NCBI GenBank assembly: GCA_022839105.1
Contig: JALHDH010000027.1
Location: 1 to 42,962, forward strand
DNA from: a bacterium
GTDB lineage: Bacteria > Vulcanimicrobiota > Xenobia > Xenobiales > Xenobiaceae
Direction of reading: 5' to 3'
Length of the DNA stretch: 42,962 nt
Shown: piece after piece, positions 33,361 through 39,958 of the stretch
How positions within the stretch are numbered: position 1 is the first letter of the stretch
How the letters are laid out: each line of letters starts with the position of its first letter
The notes under the pieces: generated by a model
What the model was told of the DNA's origin: nothing
The model's database searches: none
The model's input: only the letters and a program-made list of their open reading frames with translations
Translations under genes and position numbers: made by a program

Positions 33361-35148
33361 TCACTCGTTCTCGGCCTTCTGGACCAGGCCGGGGGTCGGC
33401 CGCACTCCCATCTTCCAGAGGGCCTGCCCGGCCACGCGGCTGAAGACCGGCGCGGCCACGACACCGCCCCAGTACACCGTTCCGGGTTCCTCGATCTTCA
33501 CCAGGACCACCAGCCTGGGATCCCTCGCCGGCGCGAATCCCAGGAAGGAGGCGATATAGCGCCCCGAAGAATAGACCCCGTTCTCGACCACCTGGGCCGT
33601 CCCGGTCTTCCCGGCCACCATGTAGCCCGGAACGCGAGCACCCTTCCCGGTCCCCCGGGTGCAGACGGTCTCGAGGATCTCCTGGAGGTGTCGGGCTGCC
33701 TGGGGAGTCAGGGGGCGGCTGAGCTCCTCCGGTGCGCTGCTTTGCAGAACCCGCCCCTTCTCATCGACGATCTCCTTGACGATCCGGGGTCGCATCCGGA
33801 TTCCACCATTGGCCACGGCCTGCATGCCCGAGACCAGTTGCAGAGGCGTGACGGCGACTCCCTGCCCGAAGGAGATGGTCGCCGTATTGATGGCGGCCCA
33901 GTCGTGATAGTCCGAAAGAAGCCCCGGCTCCTCCCCGTGCAGGCCCACTCCCGTGGGGTTTCCGAAACCGAAGGCCTCCAGGCTGCGCCCCAGCTTCTCG
34001 CGGCCGAGGCTCAGGGCCACCGAGGCGGTCCCGGTGTTGAAGGAATAGGCGATGATGTCGGTCAGGGATTCGGTTCCTCCCGAGACCAGCCCGTCGTTGG
34101 CGTTGTGGATGGTCCAACCATCGACCAGCAGGTTTCCCGGGCAATAGAACATGTCCGAAGGCCGGACTCCTGCCTGAAGGGCTGCTCCCGCCAGGAAGAC
34201 CTTGAAGGTCGATCCCGGTTCGTAGGGGTCGGTGATCGCCCGGTTGCGGCGCAGCTCGGGCTCGACCTCGCCGAAGCGGTCGGCGGGGAAGTCCGGTTGG
34301 ATTGCCAGGGCCAGGATTTCGGCGCTCCGGGCATCCAGGACCATGCAGATGCCTCCCTTGGCCTTGTACTCCTTGACCTGGCGAGCCAGCTCCCGTTCCG
34401 CGATGTACTGGATCGTCTCGTCCAGGGTCAGGACCAGATGGTGGCCGGGCTTGACGCCCTGGACGACGGAATTCTCGATCGGCATCCGCCAGCCGTCGCG
34501 ATCCAGCAGGGCCCGGATCCGCCCCGGGGTGCCTCCGAGGATCTCCTCATGAGAGGCCTCGATCCCATCAAGCCCCTGGTCGTCGATACCGGTCGACCCC
34601 AGAAGATGGGCTGCCAGGCGTCCCTTCGGATAGAAGCGGCGACCGCTGGCCTCGCTGAGGAAGAAGACCCCTGGGAGGCGACCCTGCTGGATCAGCTTGT
34701 CGATCTCCTCAACCGTCTTCTCGGGCGCCTTGCGCTGGATCCAGGCGAAGGTGCCGCCTCGGCGCATGATCTGCGAGAGATGGGCGGGATCCGTCTTGAG
34801 GATCCGGCCCAGGGTCCGGGCCGTGGCTCCGATGTCCCGGACCTCGGTCGGATTGACGGCGACCGACTTCCTGGCCACGCTGGTGGCCAGGGCCTGGCCG
34901 TTGCGGTCCCGGATCTCGCCGCGCAGGGCGTGCAGGTCGATGTAGGCCTCCTGCTGGTTTCGAGCCTTGGCGTAGTACCAGTCCCTTTCCAGATACTGCA
35001 GGTAGAACATCCGGGCGACCAGGAGGAGGAAGAGGAAGACCAAGGCCCAGAAAATGGAAACGACCCGGCCCCGGAGTTCCGTCGTCCATCCGCTGGTCAT
35101 CGTCTCCATCTCGAACAGATCCTCGTCGTTGACATGGGGGGCAGGCAT
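33361..35148 (-). CDS. ftsI: Septal peptidoglycan transpeptidase FtsI (class B PBP)
   Basis: A monofunctional class B penicillin-binding protein of 595 residues. It crosslinks septal peptidoglycan with FtsW. A cytoplasmic N-terminus of about 26 residues precedes one TM (about 29-47). The N-terminal pedestal domain starts RGEIRDRNGQALA. The transpeptidase shows S313-T-F-K316 (nucleophile), S369-F-N371 and K514-T-G. No PASTA domain is present after the catalytic domain. ATG 35148 begins MPAPHVNDED; its ribosome site is weak. It lies 60 bases after ftsL. Confidence 0.95.
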   Translation of the reverse strand: MPAPHVNDEDLFEMETMTSGWTTELRGRVVSIFWALVFLFLLLVARMFYLQYLERDWYYAKARNQQEAYIDLHALRGEIRDRNGQALATSVARKSVAVNPTEVRDIGATARTLGRILKTDPAHLSQIMRRGGTFAWIQRKAPEKTVEEIDKLIQQGRLPGVFFLSEASGRRFYPKGRLAAHLLGSTGIDDQGLDGIEASHEEILGGTPGRIRALLDRDGWRMPIENSVVQGVKPGHHLVLTLDETIQYIAERELARQVKEYKAKGGICMVLDARSAEILALAIQPDFPADRFGEVEPELRRNRAITDPYEPGSTFKVFLAGAALQAGVRPSDMFYCPGNLLVDGWTIHNANDGLVSGGTESLTDIIAYSFNTGTASVALSLGREKLGRSLEAFGFGNPTGVGLHGEEPGLLSDYHDWAAINTATISFGQGVAVTPLQLVSGMQAVANGGIRMRPRIVKEIVDEKGRVLQSSAPEELSRPLTPQAARHLQEILETVCTRGTGKGARVPGYMVAGKTGTAQVVENGVYSSGRYIASFLGFAPARDPRLVVLVKIEEPGTVYWGGVVAAPVFSRVAGQALWKMGVRPTPGLVQKAENE

Positions 35149-35208
35149 CCCGCCAGAAGAGCAGGGCCGACTTCAGGCCCGGGTCATCCGGCCGGGAAGG
35201 CGGGGAAA

Positions 35209-35646
35209 CTACCTGGGGACCTGAGGGGAATGGGCCGAGGCGACCTTGCCGTCCAGGCCCTGCCGGGCCAGGCGTGGCAACTCGAGAAGCTGCCAGCCCT
35301 CGGGGTGCACCATGCCCAGGATCCGAGCCTGCTGCTCGACGCGATTCAGGGCGGAGAGCTGCTCGATCCCCAACTGGAGCTCGGCATTCTCGTGGGCCAG
35401 CCTGTCCCGAACCCGGGTCTGGGCCGCCAGATCGTATTGAACCTGGACGATCCGGGCAAACTGCAGCAGGAAGAGGACCCCGAACAGGCTCACCCCCACG
35501 AAGGCCACGAGGGGGAAGGAGCAAAGTCGGCTTCGAGGAGTGGACTCGGGATTCCGGCGCGGCGCGGGGCCAGCCGGCCGAGGGGCTGGTCGGAGCGGGC
35601 TTTCTCCGATGGCTTCCGGCACCAGGGCCGGACACGCACTCTGCAT
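35209..35646 (-). CDS. ftsL: FtsL-like division protein
   Basis: A small bitopic protein of 145 residues. A Pro/Arg-rich cytoplasmic N-terminus (1-40) leads to one TM (42-63) and then a leucine-zipper coiled coil (about 66-105, AQTRVRDRLAHENAELQLGIEQL). It ends in ARILGMVHPEGWQLLELP, which matches the FtsL/DivIC C-terminal pattern. FtsL binds FtsQ and DivIC/FtsB and activates FtsWI. Position between rsmH and ftsI is standard for ftsL. ATG 35646 has GAGGAGGATGAG upstream. Sequence conservation in this family is low, so the name rests mainly on architecture and place. Confidence 0.82.
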   Translation of the reverse strand: MQSACPALVPEAIGESPLRPAPRPAGPAPRRNPESTPRSRLCSFPLVAFVGVSLFGVLFLLQFARIVQVQYDLAAQTRVRDRLAHENAELQLGIEQLSALNRVEQQARILGMVHPEGWQLLELPRLARQGLDGKVASAHSPQVPR

Positions 35647-35679
35647 CTCATCCTCCTCGAAGTTTCCACCCGAACCGAA

Positions 35680-36645
35680 TCATTGAGGGCCCAGTTGGTC
35701 CTCGGTCCTGTCCAGGCGTTGAGCCGCGCGCAGACGGGCAGAACGGGCCCGCGGGTTGGCGGCGATCTCTTGCGGGTCGGGCTCCACCGGTCGACGGGTC
35801 AGGACCTGGAGGAACCGGAGCGGTTGACACCGGCAGAAGGGCACCCGGGGTGGACAGGTGCATTCTCCCGCCAGGCGTCGGAAGGTGGTCTTGACGATGC
35901 GGTCCTCCAGGGAGTGGAAGCTGATCACCACCAGCCTGCCACCTGGAGACAGCCTCTTCACCGCAGACTCCAATCCGCGCTGGAGAACCCCCAGCTCGTC
36001 GTTCACCGCGATGCGCAAGGCCTGAAAGGTCCGGGTGGCCGGGTGGATGCGGCCGTGGCGGGCGGGTGCGGGAATCGCCCTTTCGACCACCGCCGCCAGG
36101 CGGATGGTAGTCCGGATCGGATCCCTTTCCCTCTCCCACACGATCCGCCGGGCGATCCGGCGGGCGTACCGCTCCTCACCGTACTCCCGCAGAAGGGTCT
36201 CCATTTCGGCTTCATCGAGTTGAGCGACCAGGTCGGCCGCGCTCGTGGAAGCCCGAAGATCCATCCGCATATCAAGGGGGGCGTCGTGGCGGAACGAAAA
36301 GCCTCGTTCCGCCGAGTCCACGAAGTGGCTGGAGATTCCGAGGTCCAACAGGACCCCATCCACCGTTCCCAGCCCGAGTTGGTCGAGGAGCGCCTCGAGG
36401 TCGGCGAAGTTCCCCCGGACCCCGATGAACCCCGGATATCCCTCCAGTCGTCGCCCCGCGGCCTGCAAGGCCTCCGAGTCCTGGTCGATGCCGACCAGGC
36501 GGCCCGTCGGCCCCAATCTCCGGAGCAAGGCCTCGCTGTGTCCTCCCCCACCCAGGGTCCCGTCCACCAGCAGCCCCCCCGGGTTCGGCTGCAGGTAGTC
36601 CACCGCCACATCCAGGAGGACCGGGACGTGGCTGAACCCGGTCAA
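35680..36645 (-). CDS. rsmH: 16S rRNA m4C1402 methyltransferase RsmH (MraW)
   Basis: A SAM-dependent methyltransferase of 321 residues that modifies C1402 of 16S rRNA. The start SHVPVLLDVAVDYL and the SAM motif VDGTLGGGGHSEALL are diagnostic, as are DGVLLDLGISSHFVD, GFSFRHDAPLDMRMD and VISFHSLEDRIVK. The CTCPPRVPFCRC segment is the metal-type loop seen in this family. The start is TTG 36645, overlapping the stop of the 62-residue gene as TTGA. Its translation therefore probably depends on that small gene. Confidence 0.96.
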   Translation of the reverse strand: MTGFSHVPVLLDVAVDYLQPNPGGLLVDGTLGGGGHSEALLRRLGPTGRLVGIDQDSEALQAAGRRLEGYPGFIGVRGNFADLEALLDQLGLGTVDGVLLDLGISSHFVDSAERGFSFRHDAPLDMRMDLRASTSAADLVAQLDEAEMETLLREYGEERYARRIARRIVWERERDPIRTTIRLAAVVERAIPAPARHGRIHPATRTFQALRIAVNDELGVLQRGLESAVKRLSPGGRLVVISFHSLEDRIVKTTFRRLAGECTCPPRVPFCRCQPLRFLQVLTRRPVEPDPQEIAANPRARSARLRAAQRLDRTEDQLGPQ

Positions 36646-36830
36646 CTGCCGACGTCGTTCTCGACCGGTCGATCGGGAACGAGCTGCAGCTTCCGGGAGC
36701 GCCCCGAGGGGCCGGGGAGTTCCCGGTTCCGCGGGGGAATCCGTCGGAAAGTGGGAGGAGGATGGATCTGGAAGCGGACCGGATAGGCCAGGCCCCGGAC
36801 CTCAAAAACTTCACTTCTAGCCGACATCAT
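36642..36830 (-). CDS. Unrecognised 62-residue protein between mraZ and rsmH
   Basis: A small gene of unknown family. It has two consecutive ATG codons (36830, 36827) eight or so bases after AAGGAGG. It overlaps the mraZ end by 14 bases and the rsmH start by four (TTGA). This tight fit on both sides and the ribosome site support a real gene. The product has no signal peptide or TM. It is basic and Pro/Arg-rich (FQIHPPPTFRRIPPRNRELP), with a short beta-like start (SEVFEVRGLAYPVRF). RNA or protein binding would suit its charge, but that is a guess. It could also serve just to carry ribosomes to rsmH. Confidence 0.65.
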   Translation of the reverse strand: MMSARSEVFEVRGLAYPVRFQIHPPPTFRRIPPRNRELPGPSGRSRKLQLVPDRPVENDVGS

Positions 36831-37278
36831 TGATGAAGTCCTCCTTCTCCCACCTGGACTGGGCGGCAGCCCAGGTCTCGGGCGACCAGACCTTGACCCG
36901 GTCCATGGCACCGGTCACGGTCGCCTGTCCTCCCTGGATCCCAGCGCGTTCCTTGAACTCGCCGGGGATCAGGACCCGCCCCTGCTTGTCGACGCTGACG
37001 TTGAAGGCATCGGCGCCAATCATGGTTCGGATGAACTGCGTCCTGCTGTCCAGGAAGGGCAGAGACATGATATGCTGGCAGAAATTCTCCCAACCCTCGG
37101 CTGAGAAGATTTCAACAGTCCGGTCGTCCTTGTTCCACCGGACAACAATCTGCTCACCGAGAGTCTTGCGAAAGGAGGAAGGGACCGTCAGACGTCCCTT
37201 GTCGTCGATGGTCATCGTAAAGGCGCCCCAGAAGCCGGCTACCCCCACAACGCCCCACCATCCACCACTTTGCTCCAC
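36817..37278 (-). CDS. mraZ: Transcriptional regulator MraZ
   Basis: A DNA-binding AbrB-like regulator at the head of the dcw cluster. Two half-domains are visible: TMTIDDKGRLTVPSSFRKTL and, in the second half, VSVDKQGRVLIPGEFK. They form the double-split barrel. The frame opens at GTG 37278 (153 residues). A GTG at 37248 would give 143 residues and fits the usual distance to the TIDxKGR motif better. The promoter at 37290-37318 would leave only about five leader bases for the first start but about 35 for the second. MraZ usually represses its own operon. Confidence 0.93.
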   Translation of the reverse strand: MEQSGGWWGVVGVAGFWGAFTMTIDDKGRLTVPSSFRKTLGEQIVVRWNKDDRTVEIFSAEGWENFCQHIMSLPFLDSRTQFIRTMIGADAFNVSVDKQGRVLIPGEFKERAGIQGGQATVTGAMDRVKVWSPETWAAAQSRWEKEDFINDVG

Positions 37279-37289
37279 ATCGCCCCCTG

Positions 37290-37318
37290 ATAGTAGCGCG
37301 GCACACCCCGGGTGTCAA
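37290..37318 (-). promoter_or_regulatory. Sigma70-type promoter of the dcw cluster
   Basis: On the minus strand TTGACA (37318-37313, perfect -35), a 17-base spacer and TACTAT (37295-37290) precede mraZ. The predicted transcript start lies near 37283. Spacing and the exact -35 make this the clearest promoter in the window. Confidence 0.75.
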
Positions 37319-37366
37319 CGAAAGATCCCGGTCTTCTCGGGGTTTCCCATTCCATGAAGAGGCATA

Positions 37367-37397
37367 TGTAGTGGACCAAACAAATGCTCCCACTACA
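37367..37397. promoter_or_regulatory. Perfect 8-bp inverted repeat upstream of the mraZ promoter
   Basis: TGTAGTGG (37367-37374) and CCACTACA (37390-37397) are exact inverted copies around a 15-base AT-rich spacer. It lies about 50 bases upstream of the mraZ -35. It could be an operator. Clear TGGG repeats at the spacing of known MraZ boxes were not found. Confidence 0.4.
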
Positions 37398-37412
37398 CCT
37401 GGGGCACGCATG

Positions 37413-37435
37413 AAAAAAGCCCCCGGACCGGGGCC
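37413..37435 (-). terminator. Intrinsic terminator after dodecin
   Basis: On the minus strand GCCCC pairs with GGGGC (five pairs plus a few inner ones) and is followed by six T residues. It is the only hairpin with a T tract that I found in the window. It separates the dodecin transcript from the dcw promoter. Confidence 0.7.
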
Positions 37436-37574
37436 GGTGGGAGGAAGTGGGGGGCCGCAGGCGGGAAGATGGGTTGCCCCCCACCACGCCCCCCCACGAA
37501 AAGGGCCGACCCGGAGAGTCCCGGGGCGGCCCTGAGAGCTTCCGGCCTCAAAGGGCCGGGCGAGGATTCCCGAC

Positions 37575-37778
37575 TCAGTCGTCCAACTTGAATCCCACGG
37601 CCATGCGGACCTGGAACTCTCCGACCTGCCCGTCCTTCACGGTCCCCCGAATCTCCTTGACCTCGAACCAGTGCATGTCGCGCACGGTCTTGGAGGCCCG
37701 ACCCAAAGCCTCCTGGATGGCCTGCTCCAGACCTTCCTTGGAAGTCCCCACGATCTCGGTCATCTTGAAGACGCTCAT
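37575..37778 (-). CDS. Dodecin (flavin-binding protein)
   Basis: A 67-residue dodecin, a small protein that forms hollow dodecamers and stores or buffers flavins. The sequence MSVFKMTEIVGTSKEGLEQA, the following helix, the VRDMHWFEVKEIRG strand and the C-terminal QVRMAVGFKL strand all fit. The tryptophan in HWFEV is the residue that stacks on the flavin ring in known dodecins. ATG 37778 is chosen for GGAGGA just upstream; an in-frame ATG at 37790 would add four residues. It is a single-gene unit with its own terminator, transcribed away from birA. Confidence 0.93.
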   Translation of the reverse strand: MSVFKMTEIVGTSKEGLEQAIQEALGRASKTVRDMHWFEVKEIRGTVKDGQVGEFQVRMAVGFKLDD

Positions 37779-37901
37779 GTCTTCCTCCATGCGAAAACCA
37801 GATGTCCTGCCCCGATGACCGGCACCCCCGAAGGGTGGAAACCCATGCCAGCCGCGGAATTCCCGCAAGGCAGAGCCCCCCTCTTCGTCTCCAGGGTGAA
37901 G

Positions 37902-37967
37902 CCTCCTGGGACCAGGAGGGAAGGCCTCCCTCCTTCCGGAACCCCCGTGGGACTTCCCGCCAGGAGG
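37902..37967 (+). other. Competing hairpin elements in front of birA
   Basis: CCTCCTGG (37902-37909) can pair with CCAGGAGG at 37912-37919. An identical CCAGGAGG at 37960-37967 contains the birA Shine-Dalgarno. A third element, TCCCTCC (37927-37933), can pair with GGAGGGA at 37915-37921. The pairings exclude one another. A translational switch is possible but unproven. Confidence 0.35.
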
Positions 37968-37971
37968 GCCG

Positions 37972-38709
37972 ATGCGGCACAGACTCCACCTGAAAGGCCC
38001 CGTCGAACGCTTCACGCGCCTGGACTCGACAAACCTCGAAGCCCTCCGCAGAGCCCGCGAGAATGCCCCCACCGGCCTGATCGTGCGCGCCGATTGCCAG
38101 GATGGCGGGCGCGGGCAACGCCAGCGAAGCTGGCACTCCCCTCCAGGAGGGCTCTGGTTCACCGTGCTCCTCCGGCCCACCGGCCTGGAAGGGCTGAGCC
38201 TGGCGGCGGGGCTGGCCTGCGTCCGGGTCGCCCGAAGATTGGGCGCGGCGGCCAGCCTGCGCTGGCCCAACGACGTCTACGTGGGCGAACGCAAGCTGGC
38301 CGGGATCCTGACCGAGACCCGGATGTCGGGTTCCCGAATCGAGTCTGCCCTGATCGGGGTGGGACTCAACGTGAACCTCCGAGCGGAAGACTTCCCGGAG
38401 GATCTCCGTCCCCTGGCCACCAGCCTGGCCACCGAGGTCCACAGAACCCTGGATCTGGACGAGGTCTTCGAGAGGCTGCTCGACGAACTCGACCGGGTCC
38501 TGGATCTCCACATCCAGGCCGGGCTTGCGGGTCTCCTGCCCGAGATCCGCGAATCCTGCTCGACCCTGGGCAGACGCGTCCGGCTCCTCACCCGGGAGGG
38601 TCCCCTCGTGGCCCGCGCCCGCACCCTGGGGCCCGACGGGTCACTGGAGCTCGACGACGGGAGCTGCCACTACAGCGTCGAGAGGGTCCAGATCCTGCCG
38701 GAGGACTGA
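37972..38709 (+). CDS. birA: Biotin--[biotin carboxyl-carrier protein] ligase, BirA catalytic type
   Basis: A 245-residue biotin protein ligase that makes biotinyl-AMP and attaches biotin to acetyl-CoA carboxylase. Motifs: RLDSTN near residue 16, GGRGQRQRSWHSP (adenylate loop; the usual GRGRRGR is slightly changed), LRWPNDVYV, KLAGILTE and GVGLNVN. A C-terminal SH3-like domain follows (GRRVRLLTREGPLVARARTL). The N-terminal helix-turn-helix of E. coli BirA is missing, so it should not act as a repressor. ATG 37972 has AGGAGG five bases upstream. It is divergent from dodecin. Confidence 0.92.
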   Translation: MRHRLHLKGPVERFTRLDSTNLEALRRARENAPTGLIVRADCQDGGRGQRQRSWHSPPGGLWFTVLLRPTGLEGLSLAAGLACVRVARRLGAAASLRWPNDVYVGERKLAGILTETRMSGSRIESALIGVGLNVNLRAEDFPEDLRPLATSLATEVHRTLDLDEVFERLLDELDRVLDLHIQAGLAGLLPEIRESCSTLGRRVRLLTREGPLVARARTLGPDGSLELDDGSCHYSVERVQILPED

Positions 38710-38745
38710 GCAGGAATCCGCCACGACGACCTCCGAAAAACGTCT

Positions 38746-38785
38746 GCCCCCAGACTCCTGGGGCCCGGCCGGGGTTCCCGGCCGG
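38746..38785. terminator. Paired hairpins between birA and the sua5-like gene
   Basis: CCGGCCGGG and CCCGGCCGG (38765-38773 and 38777-38785) form a perfect nine-pair stem with a three-base loop. A second stem GCCCCCAG/CTGGGGC lies just before it. They sit in the 80-base gap of two convergent genes and probably end both transcripts. Confidence 0.6.
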
Positions 38786-38789
38786 ATTC

Positions 38790-39881
38790 CTAGCGGCGCC
38801 GGATTCGAGGTTGCAGGCCGCCCTGCCCGTCATAGCCGGGATCTTCGGTATTGATCACCTGATGGGCCACCCGGACCAGACGCTCCATGACCGCCGCGGC
38901 AGGCCCCTCACGGGGCAAGCCCTCGACCAGGATCAAGCGCATCGAATCCCGGGCCTCCAGGCTCTGGATCCGGCCGAAGAGAAACCCTGCGAGTTCTTCG
39001 GGGCGGTCCGGTCCGGGCATGACCTCCAGTCCCGGCAAGCCGGCCAGGGCCCCCTGGGCCAGGGCCGACGTCACCAGGAGCGCGGATTCCCGCCCCCCCC
39101 AGGCCTCCAACATGAACTTCAGACGGTGGGCCACCCGGTCGGATTCGCCCTCCACCACCACCAGACGGGCCTCCGGCGAGTAACGGGTGAAACGGGCTGG
39201 AGTCGGCAGATCGCTGGAAAGCAGCGGGGGGCGCCCCAGGAGGCGCTGAAAGTCCTGGACCCCCAGAAAACCCTGACGGACCAGACGAGGAATCGGACCG
39301 GCCAGGTCCAGGACGGAGAGTTCCAGGTTCCCGGGAGGCTCCTGACCTTCCAGGATGGCCTCCAGTCGGGGGCCATGGAACTCCAGCAACATCTCGCGAC
39401 TCAGGCTCAACGACTCCCGGGGCGGACGGACCCGGACCCCGACCACGGGGCACCGACACAGATCCAGGAAGGCTCGGGCCAGACGGTGGGCCGGGACGTG
39501 GACGGCGACCTTGGCCAGGCCGCAGTGGACGGACTCCGGCAGCCCCTCGCCGCGACGGGCCAGGACGGTCAGGGGACCGGGCCAGAGCACCTCGGCCACC
39601 CGACGCAGGACCTCGTCAGGGTCCTTGAAGTGGTTCAGGCCCTGGCCGGCGTCTGCTGCGTAGAGGGTCCAGGGACGCCCGGGCGGGCGCTCCATGAGCT
39701 CCGCCAGGCGACCCAGCCCCCCCGCGTCGTCCCCGCGAGCCGCCACCGCGTAACCGCAATCCGAAGGAAAGGCCACCAGCCCCCCGCGACGCAGGAGGTT
39801 GGCCGCCCGCCGGAGGAGGTCCCCGTTCCGGGTCAGGCTCAGGACCGACAAGAGCAGGGGCTTTTTTGGGGTCCCAGACAT
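38790..39881 (-). CDS. Sua5/YrdC/YciO-family protein with degenerate active-site motifs
   Basis: A 363-residue two-domain protein with Sua5 layout. The N-terminal YrdC-like domain (about 17-200) shows GGLVAFPSDCGYAVA, LWPGPLTVLARR and VAVHVPAH. The C-terminal Sua5 domain follows a linker (TPARFTRYSPEA). Sua5/TsaC makes threonylcarbamoyl-AMP for tRNA t6A37. Here the KxRP motif is M-E-R-P and the usual T-S-A-N-x-S-G segment is missing. The PSDCGYA motif is closer to YciO (PTDSGYA), a paralogue of debated function, than to PTETVYG. So it may not be the cell's t6A enzyme. ATG 39881 is taken by homology. Two 15-base direct repeats lie just upstream. Confidence 0.75.
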   Translation of the reverse strand: MSGTPKKPLLLSVLSLTRNGDLLRRAANLLRRGGLVAFPSDCGYAVAARGDDAGGLGRLAELMERPPGRPWTLYAADAGQGLNHFKDPDEVLRRVAEVLWPGPLTVLARRGEGLPESVHCGLAKVAVHVPAHRLARAFLDLCRCPVVGVRVRPPRESLSLSREMLLEFHGPRLEAILEGQEPPGNLELSVLDLAGPIPRLVRQGFLGVQDFQRLLGRPPLLSSDLPTPARFTRYSPEARLVVVEGESDRVAHRLKFMLEAWGGRESALLVTSALAQGALAGLPGLEVMPGPDRPEELAGFLFGRIQSLEARDSMRLILVEGLPREGPAAAVMERLVRVAHQVINTEDPGYDGQGGLQPRIRRR

Positions 39882-39906
39882 GGCGCTGCGCTTTCTCCGG
39901 GCCTTC

Positions 39907-39936
39907 GGACCTTCCTCTGAGGGACCTTCCTCTGAG
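39907..39936. repeat. 15-bp tandem direct repeat
   Basis: GGACCTTCCTCTGAG occurs twice in direct succession in the 77-base gap between the histidine kinase and the sua5-like gene. On the minus strand it reads AGAGGAAGG twice, so it brings two Shine-Dalgarno-like tracts before the sua5-like gene. Confidence 0.7.
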
Positions 39937-39958
39937 GATCCGGGGATTCGACCGGCCT

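Noticed and set aside
33325..36786. A 1153-codon rightward open frame antisense to ftsI, ftsL and rsmH
   Set aside because: Its translation is low-complexity with no domain, and the minus strand carries clear division genes with catalytic motifs. Long antisense frames are expected at this GC content.
37279..37412. MraZ boxes (TGGG-type repeats at about ten-base steps) upstream of mraZ
   Set aside because: Single TGGG or CGGG tracts exist, but not at regular spacing, so they are not told apart from background in GC-rich DNA.
37791..37971. A riboswitch (FMN, cobalamin or similar) between dodecin and birA
   Set aside because: The region is rich in stems and dodecin binds flavin, but I could not find the conserved core of any riboswitch class.
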